From the NCBI RefSeq assembly GCF_022354825.1, contig NZ_CP031168.1, positions 4,651,501 through 4,715,500 of the forward strand: DNA of 64,000 bases, in the 5' to 3' direction. Under the pieces are notes generated by a model, which saw nothing but the letters and a program-made list of their open reading frames with translations, made no database searches and was not told where the DNA came from. Shown here in pieces: positions 1 to 8,422 of this stretch. A program made the position numbers and the translations under genes. The first letter of the stretch is position 1. Each line of letters opens with the position of its first letter. The stretch is from Paenibacillus sp. H1-7 (GTDB lineage Bacteria > Bacillota > Bacilli > Paenibacillales > NBRC-103111).

Positions 1-1
1 A

Positions 2-226
2 TTTCAACAGGTTTACGGGAAAGCTCCCCGCAAATATATGTCGGAAATTTTGTTAAGTGAGGCCCAGCGCCTGTTGCTTCAGACGGACCTGGTCATAGAT
101 CATATAGCCATGATGCTCGGGTATAAAACAAGCGCCCACTTCAGCCGCCAATTTAAGCGCTGGACCGCCATGACCCCGAGCAGGTACAGAAGCAATGCAG
201 AGCGTGAAAGCCCGAACGAACATTAA
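2..226 (+). CDS. AraC-family transcriptional regulator, C-terminal part
   Basis: Only the last ~75 residues are present; the gene starts before the window. The frame is open from base 2 and encodes the second helix-turn-helix of an AraC DNA-binding domain, with the family signature IDHIAMMLGYKTSAHFSRQF followed by a P-S-R-Y-R ending. It would bind a promoter and recruit RNA polymerase for a nearby, probably carbohydrate-related, gene set. The effector domain is not visible, so the ligand and target are unknown. It lies upstream of, and in opposite orientation to, the minus-strand operon at 1.3-7.4 kb, separated from it by decayed genes. A strong hairpin terminator follows the stop directly. 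Confidence 0.9.
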   Translation, partial: FQQVYGKAPRKYMSEILLSEAQRLLLQTDLVIDHIAMMLGYKTSAHFSRQFKRWTAMTPSRYRSNAERESPNEH

Positions 227-253
227 AGCGGTTCCGGTTCGGAGCCGCTTTTT
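227..253 (+). terminator. Rho-independent terminator of the AraC fragment
   Basis: Ten-base stem AGCGGTTCCG / CGGAGCCGCT (one G-U pair) with a GTT loop, followed by a T run, starting directly after the stop codon. Confidence 0.85.
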
Positions 254-368
254 GCTGTTTCTTTATCCAGCCTAGCACTTTTTCCCGGCTTCCAGAGCTT
301 GAACGATCCGTTCCACACCGTGACGTCAGTGTGGCTAGATACATGTATTTTCGTAGTATCGCATCTAC

Positions 369-632
369 TTAATCTGGAACGGTTTTATTCCTTGTATCGA
401 ATCGTAAGGATCTTCCTATTTTCCCATCCAATTCGTTCCAGTAAGTATAATGAAAATCTCCCCGTTCGTCACAATATTCTAACAGTGATACTTCAAACTC
501 CGCTGTTTCAAAAACTTCTAAGAAGGTTATTGCGTGCTCTGCCAAAAGAACATCAACACTCTCCGGTTTAAACAAACTGTTCCAACTTACTAAAGAAAGT
601 AAATTGAGCTCATTCTCTTGGGTACTGAGATT
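369..632 (-). pseudogene. Remnant of an unrecognised small protein gene
   Basis: An 88-codon minus-strand frame is open from 632 to 369 and reads like real protein sequence (for example SWNSLFKPESVDVLLAEHA and ERGDFHYTYWNEL), but it has no good start. The only nearby ATG (638-636) is followed at once by a TAA in the same frame, and no ribosome binding site precedes it; a TTG at 575 is possible but also lacks one. I do not recognise the family. A 5'-truncated or frameshifted leftover is the simplest reading; spurious coding is possible. Confidence 0.3.
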
Positions 633-813
633 TTACATTTTATGGATTAGTATGGGATGGACTTTTGTAACTCTAACATGGAAATATTTTGGTAATTATT
701 ATACTAATCTGCCGGTACTTCTATGAACATCAGTTTCATGTTCCAGCATTTTAAGCTCAAAGAGTCGCATATAACTCGGCATATTCGTAACTACGATAAG
801 AACCTTATAACAT

Positions 814-842
814 AAAAAAATAAGCCGTGTTTTAAGCGGCTT
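814..842 (-). terminator. Hairpin with minus-strand T run (part of repeat copy 1)
   Basis: AAGCCG/CGGCTT stem at 822-842; on the minus strand it is followed by ATTTTTTTA. It lies downstream of the decayed isomerase fragment and forms the left part of the 53-bp repeat. Confidence 0.6.
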
Positions 843-874
843 GTAATGTAATCAAGTTCTTGTCAACCGACAGA
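822..874. repeat. 53-bp dispersed element, copy 1
   Basis: Bases 822-874 match 7777-7829 over 53 positions without gaps, with 9 mismatches; the last 21 bases (AAGTTCTTGTCAACCGACAG and the next A) are identical. Both copies start with a GC hairpin (AAGCCG...). The stop codon ending the decayed isomerase frame lies inside this copy, so the element forms its present 3' end. It could be the end of an insertion sequence or a small palindrome-associated element; no transposase is adjacent. Confidence 0.7.
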
Positions 875-1006
875 TTGTCCGTGATAGCCGACAAACTGCA
901 CTCCGGCCCATCCCTCTTCTGCTCAGCTCGCGAAGTAACCGGGAAAATCCTGCACGCATTCTTTGCGCAGCGTATACAATTGAACCGCCAGCTTATCCCT
1001 CATCAT
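863..1006 (-). pseudogene. 5' fragment of a sugar phosphate isomerase/epimerase
   Basis: On the minus strand GGGGGAGAGGAAGCCAC precedes an ATGATG start (1006/1003), giving a good ribosome binding site. The translation MRDKLAVQLYTLRKEC is the typical N-terminus of xylose-isomerase-like TIM-barrel sugar phosphate isomerases. After about 28 residues the frame breaks; a shifted frame continues with the family motif GVQFVGYHG and stops inside repeat copy 1. Roughly 230 residues of the usual ~280 are absent, so this is a truncated, frameshifted relic. Confidence 0.6.
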
Positions 1007-1076
1007 GTGGCTTCCTCTCCCCCGTATTTCGCTGGACCTCATTGCTAAGCTACTTGCCTTGACGAACCAGCCGCTC

Positions 1077-1266
1077 CTACAGCTCATCCATATTCATGCT
1101 GTGTGTGCTGTAGAGGCTTTGTTTCGTCAGCAGCGCCGCTGCGGTTTCGGCCGCTTCGCGGAGCATTTCGGCATCACGCGAGTCGGGCCTTGCGTCGCGC
1201 GGTCCGTCGAAATCGTGCTCCCAGCAGCGACACAAGCGACCAAAGTCTACCTTAAAATGCTTTAAT
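1077..1266 (-). pseudogene. C-terminal fragment of an unrecognised protein
   Basis: A minus-strand frame reads KVDFGRLCRCWEHDFDGPRD and, further on, AEMLREAAETAAALLTKQSL, ending at a TAG at 1079-1077. It has no start of its own; the frame runs on into the 3' end of the AraC gene in a different phase. Its stop is 70 bases before the start of the isomerase relic, so the two were probably once one operon. Composition and codon choice look genuine; the family is not recognised. Confidence 0.4.
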
Positions 1267-2076
1267 TTACGGCGATGGAAACGAATGCATTTTCCGGTAC
1301 TTCGAAGGATTCATTTTGAAATATTTCGTAAACATCCGGCTGAAATACAGACCGTTCTCGTAACCGCATTGCCGTGCGATCCGGTCGATCGAATAATTCG
1401 TTTGTACAAGCAGCGACTTAGCCTTCTCCATCCGGATCGAGTATAAATATTGGGAAGGCGGCATAGCGTACACCGCCTGGAACCGGCGTGTAAACTGTAC
1501 CGGGTGTATCCCTATAAATTCCACGATATCTTTCATTTGGACATCGCGAAAAGCGTGCCGTTCGATCATATCTTTCGCTTCTTTCATCAGCGGGTCGCTC
1601 ACGACATTTCCGAATTGGGCGAGCGCTTCCGCTTCCATGCAGAATAGCAGCCACAGATCGTAGACGAAGTGGGAAGACCATCTTAAATTATCGTTCCGGC
1701 TCATCCGGCTGGCCCGGAGCAAATGCCGGAAATTGTTGTACAGCCGGTCCCGCTCGGAAGAAGTGAATTTGAAGGAAAACAGGCGTCGCAGCTGCTCCGA
1801 TAACTGCGCTTCCCCGCCGTCCTCTCCGGCATAATAAAACTTGATGTAGAAAAAAGAGAGAGGCGTAATCATTTCACGGCGAAAATCTTCATGCGGTGGA
1901 CATAGGACGATATCTCCTTCCGCAGCTTCGCCAGACAGTTCGCCGATTCCGTACCGGAAACGGCCGGCTTCGACGGCGATCATGATCCAGCACCGCTCGC
2001 GCTCCACCTGCTGTACGAATGCGGGCTTTTCTTTCCAATAGCTGTTGCTGATCAAACGAATCGGATGGATGAGCAT
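1267..2076 (-). CDS. AraC-family transcriptional regulator with cupin-like sensor
   Basis: Encodes ~269 residues. The N-terminal ~150 residues resemble the AraC ligand-binding (cupin-like) domain; the C-terminal ~90 hold two helix-turn-helix units (IVEFIGIHPVQFTRRFQ and IDRIARQCGYENGLYFSRMF) with a P-S-K-Y-R ending. I chose the ATG at 2076 because GGAG lies 9 bases before it; an in-frame ATG at 2115 lacks a clear ribosome binding site. It is the last gene of the operon that starts at 7365, 80 bases after the beta-helix gene, and probably controls that operon in response to a sugar or oligosaccharide. The 3' end abuts decayed sequence. Confidence 0.88.
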   Translation of the reverse strand: MLIHPIRLISNSYWKEKPAFVQQVERERCWIMIAVEAGRFRYGIGELSGEAAEGDIVLCPPHEDFRREMITPLSFFYIKFYYAGEDGGEAQLSEQLRRLFSFKFTSSERDRLYNNFRHLLRASRMSRNDNLRWSSHFVYDLWLLFCMEAEALAQFGNVVSDPLMKEAKDMIERHAFRDVQMKDIVEFIGIHPVQFTRRFQAVYAMPPSQYLYSIRMEKAKSLLVQTNYSIDRIARQCGYENGLYFSRMFTKYFKMNPSKYRKMHSFPSP

Positions 2077-2156
2077 CGCCGGATTCTCCGTTTCATATGC
2101 TGAACTTTCATCCATGGTACACCAGTTTCGTCCCCCTATTCAATAGCGCTATCGGA

Positions 2157-4679
2157 TCACAGTGCCTTCCAGTCGCCGGCGCCCGTTCCGACCTGAACGG
2201 CGATGTATTGGTCCGAGCCGTCGGCGCTCCTTATGATTTCCCCCAAATGCTGGGCGTTAAACGCGGGGATACCGGAGAAAGACCGCCTTGGAACAACTTT
2301 CGTCGTCATCGTATCGATGTTCCTGTCCAAACAGTATACGATCGGCGATACACCCGGTGAAACTCCGGAGTAGCCGCTACCTGACCCGCTCCATGAATTG
2401 CCTATCGCAGTAAGCTCGGACAATATTTTACCGCTCCCGCCCGCGTTGATATTGACGCACTGCGATGTAATTCCCGAGCAGCTGTTGCCGTCGATCATCA
2501 GTTTCCCGGCATCGCCTCCGGCAGCGATATCCGCGTACAGAAGCCGCAATCCGTTCCGTACGGTATTGCCCCTTATGCAGAGCTCGGCAAAAGACTCGGT
2601 ACGAACCGCGTTCAGCGTATCGAAAAATTGATTGTCGCGAATGACGATGCCCCGGCTTCCCGAGCTTCCGCGAAACCGGACTCCCCCGTAGTTTTTAGTG
2701 GCATCCCCCGTGTTCAAGCAATAGAAGCGGTTATCCGCTACCGTGACGTCTTGAACGTCAAATGCCCCCCAGGCCGGAGAAAAATTGACCATCTGCCTGG
2801 CGTCCGAACCGGCGGTTACCGAACGTACATCGTACACCTTGTTGCCGCTTATATCGAAGTTACGGGGGTTTCCCGCCGGAGAGCCGTAGCTCCTCAGATT
2901 AATGACGCTGCTTCCCGTCGTATTGAATATTTCATTGCCGCAAATTCCGATATCCCGCAAAGATTCGCTGCTGAAATTATCGTCGTTGATTGCCTCGATC
3001 GGAATATTGGCGCAGCCTTCTATAACATTGCCGCGCACTAAGCACTGGCTCGATATGATAATGCCTTTATTGTTCAGCAGCCGCTTGCTGGCATTGTCAT
3101 CGAATGCACCGCTCCCGAATGTCTGGCCGCATGTAATCTGGTTATCGGCAACGATCGAATAATATCGTCCTTGCATCGAGATCCAAGGTCCCCCGATCCG
3201 ATCGACGCCGTTGCCCGAGAAGCCGACGACGCGTATTCCGTCAGGCGGCATGTCTCCAGGCTGTACAGCTTGCGTCATAATATCATTGCCGCATATCGCA
3301 AATTTTCCGAAATCGCCCCATATGGAGGTCGGGGAATAACTGCCGCTTCGGCGTTTGTAGCCTACGTTGCGGATGACATTATCCGTAATGAGGCATTGTT
3401 CGCAGGAGCGGACGAAGAGGGCGATCACCCCGGCTTGGTCGCTCGTATTGCCGCGAACGACAATTTGCTTGTTCCGTTCAGACTCGGCTATGGAGATAAC
3501 GGGTATCCGTTCCGTTGCAGCCGTGTAGTCACGAGGCCATTCCCGGATTTGCAGCTGAGCCCTATCCCCTTCGTACCGGTCGGACGTGTAGATGTCGCTC
3601 CATCCGTCCCGCCAGCTCGTATTCCCCTCGAACAGAAGAGAGGAGAGCCCGGCGCCGCCGAAACCGTTGATCGTATTGTTGGCAGAATAATTGTTACGGA
3701 TAGTGACATTACCGCACTGGATGAACATGGCGCCGCTAAGGTAAGCGTTCTCAAAAGAGCACTGTTCGACTAGAGCCTTCTGGGTCCGGTAGACGCCTCC
3801 GGACGGACATACTTCGAGTATGCCGTTGGTTCTTCTCGGAACCGTGCCTCTGCCGAAGTTATTTTTTGTCGCCGGATACGTTTGGCCGTCCCGGTTGCCG
3901 TCAAAGGCGACGCCGCGAATGGTGAATCTCTTCCCTCCTTGCACGCGGAGAATCGCCTTGTGATTGCTGTAATCCGCATCAGTATTGACAATCGTGCCGG
4001 CAGCAAGCCGAAACCGGCAATCTCCCGATATATCCAGCTCTCCCTCTTGCCCGAGATCGGCGACGCTTTCGCCGCTGAAAACGTATATTCCGTACGCAGT
4101 TAGCACCGGTAGAGGGTACGCGAGAGCGGCTTGCATAGCGGCCGTATTATCGGCTGCGTATGCATCGTATTGCTCCCGCAATCCGACCGACGCCAGATCG
4201 ACTGCACCGCCGCCGCTTAATACGGCCACATTGCCGTTCGCCAGCAAATGATCGATATAGCCGTTCCCGTTGAGTGCACCTTCCGGACCGAGCGAATTTT
4301 CCCGCAGCGCATCGTAGTCGGTACGGGTGACGATCCGATATAGCGCCCCGCCCCGGGGCGAATCCGTCACCGCGTTAGCGATCGCGTAATAGGATGTGGT
4401 CCGCACGCTGATACCGGCTTGCAGCGAAGCCGCTTTCATGCTTCCGACCGATTCGAAATGCAATCCGCTCGTAGAGCAGCCCCGGTCGCCCGTATTCCCG
4501 TAGGTAGCTGTGGTGACCGTAGCGTTGCTCGGAACGAATGGGGTGGCTCCGGCCATTCCGGCTGCGAGCACGGCACCCGACGCACCCAATGTATAGGACA
4601 AAAACGTCCGGCGCGATAAAATGTTTCGGCTCTCCTTACAATCCTTCCGCTGATCATCGTTCATCGGTTGCTCGCTCAT
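2157..4679 (-). CDS. Tat-exported right-handed beta-helix protein (pectate-lyase-like fold)
   Basis: About 840 residues. The N-terminus carries a twin-arginine signal (SRRTFLSYTLG near residues 22-32, then an Ala-rich hydrophobic stretch), so export should be by Tat. The body is rich in N-x-I/V-x-G/N-N rungs such as ISGNKVYDV, VRGNTSDQAG and IRDNQFFDT, typical of parallel beta-helix polysaccharide lyases/hydrolases. Catalytic residues cannot be assigned by eye. The chosen ATG at 4679 follows GAGGAGG at 11 bases; another in-frame ATG lies at 4718. The C-terminal ~40 residues (HLGEIIRSADGSDQYIAVQ) resemble appendage-type modules. It sits between a solute-binding lipoprotein and an AraC gene, suggesting a role in binding or cutting an extracellular polysaccharide. 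Confidence 0.8.
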   Translation of the reverse strand: MSEQPMNDDQRKDCKESRNILSRRTFLSYTLGASGAVLAAGMAGATPFVPSNATVTTATYGNTGDRGCSTSGLHFESVGSMKAASLQAGISVRTTSYYAIANAVTDSPRGGALYRIVTRTDYDALRENSLGPEGALNGNGYIDHLLANGNVAVLSGGGAVDLASVGLREQYDAYAADNTAAMQAALAYPLPVLTAYGIYVFSGESVADLGQEGELDISGDCRFRLAAGTIVNTDADYSNHKAILRVQGGKRFTIRGVAFDGNRDGQTYPATKNNFGRGTVPRRTNGILEVCPSGGVYRTQKALVEQCSFENAYLSGAMFIQCGNVTIRNNYSANNTINGFGGAGLSSLLFEGNTSWRDGWSDIYTSDRYEGDRAQLQIREWPRDYTAATERIPVISIAESERNKQIVVRGNTSDQAGVIALFVRSCEQCLITDNVIRNVGYKRRSGSYSPTSIWGDFGKFAICGNDIMTQAVQPGDMPPDGIRVVGFSGNGVDRIGGPWISMQGRYYSIVADNQITCGQTFGSGAFDDNASKRLLNNKGIIISSQCLVRGNVIEGCANIPIEAINDDNFSSESLRDIGICGNEIFNTTGSSVINLRSYGSPAGNPRNFDISGNKVYDVRSVTAGSDARQMVNFSPAWGAFDVQDVTVADNRFYCLNTGDATKNYGGVRFRGSSGSRGIVIRDNQFFDTLNAVRTESFAELCIRGNTVRNGLRLLYADIAAGGDAGKLMIDGNSCSGITSQCVNINAGGSGKILSELTAIGNSWSGSGSGYSGVSPGVSPIVYCLDRNIDTMTTKVVPRRSFSGIPAFNAQHLGEIIRSADGSDQYIAVQVGTGAGDWKAL

Positions 4680-4739
4680 CCGCTCTCGTTCCTCCTCGAA
4701 TTTATGTGAATCGTACAACGATAATCCGCTTTCCCATTC

Positions 4740-6044
4740 CTACTTCTTCATTTCCGAATCGATATATTTATTAATCTGCTCTTCCGCTTCACGCAGCGCC
4801 GTGTTGATATCTTTTTTGCCCTGATACACAGGCACGAGCGCGGTATTGGTAAAAATCGACTTCGCCTGCCCGTCGTACGCCGTCGAAGGTACCGGCTTTG
4901 CTATCGCATCCTGGAAAAAAGCGGCCAAGTTTTTGCCATCCAGCCCTTTCAAATCTTTCGCATACTCTTTCTTGACGTTCTCCGAATTGATTATCGGAAT
5001 GCGGCCCTGACGCGCCATAATCGTCTGTACCTCGTCGGACAACAGGTAAGCAATGACTTGAAATGCGGCATCCTTATGCGGTGTGGACGGCGGAATCGCA
5101 TAGAACGGCGCGTTCATCTGGGAGCTCGAACCGCTCATCCCATTAAAGCGGGGCAGCGATACGAAGTCGACGTTTAAGCCTGCTTCCATCGCCGCAGGCA
5201 ATTCGGTAATATAATTCGGTCCGGTACGCATGGCTACCGTCTGGTTTTTCAGGAAATTGACTTTCTCATCGCCAGCCTGGGCATTGCCGTCAATTTTGTA
5301 GAACGAGGTCATGACGTCCAGCCAACGTTGCCAGGCGTCGGTGTTGATCGCGGCCTTGTTCGTCTTCGGATCGACGAAGCCTTGCGCCAATTGGTCCTTG
5401 TACACGACGTTAAGCGCATTATATTGGAAGCCCTTGTATTGAACGCCGCTGTCGGTTCTGGTAACCATCTTGGCGATATTGAGCATCTCTTCCCAAGTCA
5501 TGCCGTCCTTCGGATAGGGAACTCCGAATTTATCGAATATGTTTTTGTTGTAGTAGATCGCGTTGTTGTTCAGCTCGAACGGCATCAGTAGAAATTCCCC
5601 TTTGTCGGAATACGATTTTACGGTATCCACGGCGCCGGGAACCAGGCGCTCCAGGTCAAAACGGTGGTTCTGGATTAGTGGCGTCAAATCGCTGAGCAGA
5701 TGCAGAGTTCTCAGATCCTGCAGGCTTCCGAGTGAATAGGAGATCAAATCGGGCGTTTGTCCCCCGTTCAAGAGATCGAATATCGATGTGCCTTTGCCAT
5801 CCTTTATCGTTTTCAGCGTAACGTGCGGGAATTTCTTCTGGACGAGCAACTCGATCGTTTCCGCCAAGACGATCGAATTGCCATGGGTAAAAAAGGTGAG
5901 CGTAACCGGGGCAGGAGGCGCCCCGGATTCGACTTCTTTGCTTTTCTCTCCGGTCTTGTCGGAATTGCTGCATGCCGAAGTCATGATAGCTGCAATGCTA
6001 ACGCTAACAATTAAACCGAATAACTTACGACCCCTTTGCATCAC
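4740..6044 (-). CDS. Extracellular solute-binding lipoprotein (ABC sugar importer type)
   Basis: 434 residues. A basic start (MMQRGRK), a hydrophobic stretch and a lipobox-like MTSAC place the lipidated Cys at residue 25. The mature part has features of family 1 solute-binding proteins: a VTLTFFTHGN opening strand, MPFELNNNAIYYNKNIFDKFG, and a C-terminal AAFQVIAYLLSDEVQ segment. It should deliver a sugar or oligosaccharide to an ABC permease, but no permease or ATPase genes accompany it here. It is the second gene of the operon, 43 bases after the FAD oxidoreductase gene and 60 before the beta-helix gene. Confidence 0.9.
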   Translation of the reverse strand: MMQRGRKLFGLIVSVSIAAIMTSACSNSDKTGEKSKEVESGAPPAPVTLTFFTHGNSIVLAETIELLVQKKFPHVTLKTIKDGKGTSIFDLLNGGQTPDLISYSLGSLQDLRTLHLLSDLTPLIQNHRFDLERLVPGAVDTVKSYSDKGEFLLMPFELNNNAIYYNKNIFDKFGVPYPKDGMTWEEMLNIAKMVTRTDSGVQYKGFQYNALNVVYKDQLAQGFVDPKTNKAAINTDAWQRWLDVMTSFYKIDGNAQAGDEKVNFLKNQTVAMRTGPNYITELPAAMEAGLNVDFVSLPRFNGMSGSSSQMNAPFYAIPPSTPHKDAAFQVIAYLLSDEVQTIMARQGRIPIINSENVKKEYAKDLKGLDGKNLAAFFQDAIAKPVPSTAYDGQAKSIFTNTALVPVYQGKKDINTALREAEEQINKYIDSEMKK

Positions 6045-6087
6045 GTTTGTCCCATCCTCTCTTTGCTCATATAAAGAAGCTAAAGAT

Positions 6088-7365
6088 TTAACGCAGACGT
6101 GCTCCTTGTTTCACTAACGATCGCTGTACGTTGCCTACATGAAGTTGTCGGGGATTGATATTATCCTGCGCGCAAAGCGCCGCTGCGGTGCCCGCTGCCT
6201 GTCCGATCGCTATCGCGATCGGCTGTACTCGAATAGCCGAATGCGCTTCATGCGTGGCTGATATCGGACGGCCGCCGATAAGCAAATTTTCGATTTTCAA
6301 CGGGATTAACGAACGTAGCGGAATATCGTACCATTCGCCAGGCTTCAAGCTTTGGATGATGGTTCCGCTGCCCGTCGGATTGTGGATGTCGACAGGGTAT
6401 GCACCCCGAGCGATTACATCGTCGAACTTGCATGCAGATAGAAGCTCTTCAGCGGTCAACACATGCTCTCCGATTATCCGGCGGGATTCTCGTATGCCAA
6501 TCTGCGGTGCGGTCGTTTGCAAGTAAGCGTTCTCAAATCCTGCGATATCTCGTTTCAAAAAGGCTACCAACTGCTGAACTTGCCGTCTTCCTTCGATTTC
6601 AGCCTCGGTCAACTGCCACGGATCGGTAGCGTCCTTCAGAATGATCCGGGTCGTATTGAAATGGATGACATCAGGTTGATTCGCATAAAACCATAACACG
6701 TCTTCGCGCGGGCAGTCCACTTCCCCCCGCTCTTTCGCTTCCAGGAATAGACGCGTGATTTCATTTTTGTCCGGCATGCGCTGAATATCGACATCGGCCA
6801 TTCGGAAGTTGAGCGTCATCGGCTGGCAGTTACTGTCCACTTCCCGGCCCTTCTCCACGACCGCACCGGCCAGCGCTGCCAAGTCTGCATCGCCCGTAGT
6901 ATCGACGTACATCCGCGCCTTCATTTCAATGAGCCCCTGCTTGTTGGCCAATTGAATCGATCGGATCCTCTTTCCGTCCTCATCCATCTTCGCGTCCGCC
7001 AAAAAAGTATGGTACAGCAAAGTAACGCCCGCCTCGATACACAACTGCTCGGCGACGACTTTTAGCGCCTCCGGATCGAACGCATTTCTCGCTTTCGGAT
7101 GCCCGTACATGCCGAGCTCGCTCATACCGTCGATCAGCTCCTGCAGCACGCCGAAAATGATTTGCTCCCCTCCGTTTCCCGCTCGATATGACATCCACGG
7201 GTTGACCATCATCGCCGTTCCTGCTCCTCCGAGAAAACCGTAACGTTCGATCAGAAGCGTCCTGGCCCCTTCTCGGGCGGAAGCGACCGCCGCTGCGATA
7301 CCGCTTGGTCCGCCCCCTGCAACGATTACATCGAAATTGGTAAGATTACTTTCCACCTGTTCCAT
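6088..7365 (-). CDS. FAD-dependent oxidoreductase
   Basis: 425 residues. A Rossmann FAD motif (FDVIVAGGGPSGIAAA, residues 11-26) is followed by ERYGFLGGAGTAMMVNPW, typical of the large FAD-oxidoreductase family PF12831. A second conserved segment near the C-terminus (NLLIGGRPISATHEAHSAIR, then AIGQAAGTAAAL) completes the FAD site. The substrate is unknown; in carbohydrate operons such proteins are often annotated without a reaction. It is the first gene of the operon. The ATG at 7365 has GGGAG touching it; an in-frame GTG three codons later has better spacing (9 bases), so the real start may be 7356. Confidence 0.85.
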   Translation of the reverse strand: MEQVESNLTNFDVIVAGGGPSGIAAAVASAREGARTLLIERYGFLGGAGTAMMVNPWMSYRAGNGGEQIIFGVLQELIDGMSELGMYGHPKARNAFDPEALKVVAEQLCIEAGVTLLYHTFLADAKMDEDGKRIRSIQLANKQGLIEMKARMYVDTTGDADLAALAGAVVEKGREVDSNCQPMTLNFRMADVDIQRMPDKNEITRLFLEAKERGEVDCPREDVLWFYANQPDVIHFNTTRIILKDATDPWQLTEAEIEGRRQVQQLVAFLKRDIAGFENAYLQTTAPQIGIRESRRIIGEHVLTAEELLSACKFDDVIARGAYPVDIHNPTGSGTIIQSLKPGEWYDIPLRSLIPLKIENLLIGGRPISATHEAHSAIRVQPIAIAIGQAAGTAAALCAQDNINPRQLHVGNVQRSLVKQGARLR

Positions 7366-7522
7366 CTCCCATCCTGGTGAATATGCATTTATTTAACAAT
7401 CCCTTTTCAGTATAAAGGTATCATTCCAAAAAAAACGATACAGGAATTTAATAAAATATGCATTTTTTTTCACAACTGACTGAAATACGAATCAACCGCA
7501 GCTATGGATGAGAAAAAATAAC

Positions 7523-7560
7523 GAAACCGACATCCTCTTTTAGCAAAAGGAGTCGGTTTC
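7523..7560. terminator. Intergenic hairpin, probable terminator
   Basis: Perfect GAAACCGAC / GTCGGTTTC stem extended by TCCT/AGGA, with an A bulge. On the minus strand a TTATTTTTTC tract follows it, so it would stop transcripts coming from the cwlJ side. Confidence 0.6.
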
Positions 7561-7663
7561 TATTTGGAGGATTCAAAAAAATACGTTGGCTTAAACATGT
7601 ACTAATCCAATTCAACTTCAGGATACGGAATACTAGACTTGAGGACATCCATCATAGCTATCG

Positions 7664-7675
7664 TACCCGTTAGCG
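7664..7675 (-). repeat. CTAACGGGTA motif, site a
   Basis: Minus strand CGCTAACGGGTA, identical to sites c (12181) and g (31668). It lies 206 bases after the cwlJ stop. It overlaps a possible coding relic, so this copy could be partly fortuitous. Confidence 0.5.
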
Positions 7676-7776
7676 GATTGCTTGCTAATAGCATCGAAAC
7701 AATCCATCGATTTCTAAGCACAATTTCTTGTTAGCGTATTTCCAGTGACCACAACTTTATTCCACTAAACCCAAAG

Positions 7777-7829
7777 AAGCCGCGATTTACGCGGCACTTA
7801 ATGAGATAAAGTTCTTGTCAACCGACAGA
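7777..7829. repeat. 53-bp dispersed element, copy 2
   Basis: Gapless match to 822-874 with 9 mismatches; includes a GCCGCG/CGCGGC hairpin with ATTTA loop (7779-7795) and the invariant 21-base tail. It starts 52 bases downstream of the cwlJ stop. Confidence 0.7.
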
Positions 7830-7881
7830 TGGCTGTTGATAAGTCAGGTTAAGAGACCCTAAGCTCTTTTCGTTTATAAAA

Positions 7882-8325
7882 TTAAAACGTAGTATATACA
7901 CTTTCACATTCTTCCGCGGTCGGTTCATAAAAACAGTGCTTCTTCCATCGTCCTGCGTGCGGCTGATTATACCAAGTTGGCGGACATGGTCCGGGATTTT
8001 CAAACGTTCCTGGACGGAAATACCATAGGGAGAATTTGGCTGGCCAATTCCGCTCCCCATTCACAGACCGTTGCGCCAGACGGCGTTCTCTATCTCTAGC
8101 GCTTTGATAGTACAAACCATGTTGCAACGCTTCGAACGCATGTGCCTGGTTGATCATTTGGGGAATTGTCCGGATTCCTTTAAAATCGGAGCAATTCGCT
8201 CTTACTCGGTTAATGCCAACATTTCCAACAAGGAGCATACCCATTTCGCCTTCGGTCTCAGCTTCAGCTCGAAGCAACCTTGCCAGCATATCAATATCCT
8301 GCTTCCTGGCTTTTACGACTGCCAT
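7882..8325 (-). CDS. cwlJ: Spore cortex-lytic cell wall hydrolase CwlJ
   Basis: 147 residues, close to the ~142 of Bacillus subtilis CwlJ, and recognisable over its whole length: MAVVKARKQDIDMLARLLRA at the start, LVGNVGINRVRANCSDFKG, ERNWPAKFSLWYFRPG and the ending HCFYEPTAEECE. It belongs to the SleB/CwlJ hydrolase family (PF07486); the conserved Glu of LLRAEAE (residue 21) is the likely catalytic acid. It degrades cortex peptidoglycan during Ca-dipicolinate-triggered germination. The start has AGAGGTG at good spacing. In Bacillus it is paired with gerQ; no gerQ is seen here, and it stands between two CTAACGGGTA motifs. Confidence 0.95.
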   Translation of the reverse strand: MAVVKARKQDIDMLARLLRAEAETEGEMGMLLVGNVGINRVRANCSDFKGIRTIPQMINQAHAFEALQHGLYYQSARDRERRLAQRSVNGERNWPAKFSLWYFRPGTFENPGPCPPTWYNQPHAGRWKKHCFYEPTAEECESVYTTF

Positions 8326-8422
8326 TGGCTCACCTCTTTAGACTGTATTTCTAGACTTATTATATTGTAGGTGAAGCGGATGTATTACTCAGGCAAAATT
8401 GAGAGCGATAATAAATAGCCGT

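Larger units (their letters stand above)
7366..7881. other. Intergenic stretch with hairpin, CTAACGGGTA motif and repeat
   Basis: No convincing intact gene. It holds a hairpin (7523-7560), one copy of the accessory-gene motif (7664-7675) and copy 2 of the 53-bp element (7777-7829). A short minus-strand frame across the motif reads PLTGTIAMMDVLKSSIPYPE before a stop and may be a coding relic. A -10-like TATACT (minus, 7414-7409) could belong to the FAD oxidoreductase operon. Confidence 0.5.

Noticed and set aside
3171..3773. 200-codon plus-strand frame opposite the beta-helix gene
   Set aside because: Antisense to a well-supported coding region with a repetitive fold; the open frame follows from that composition.
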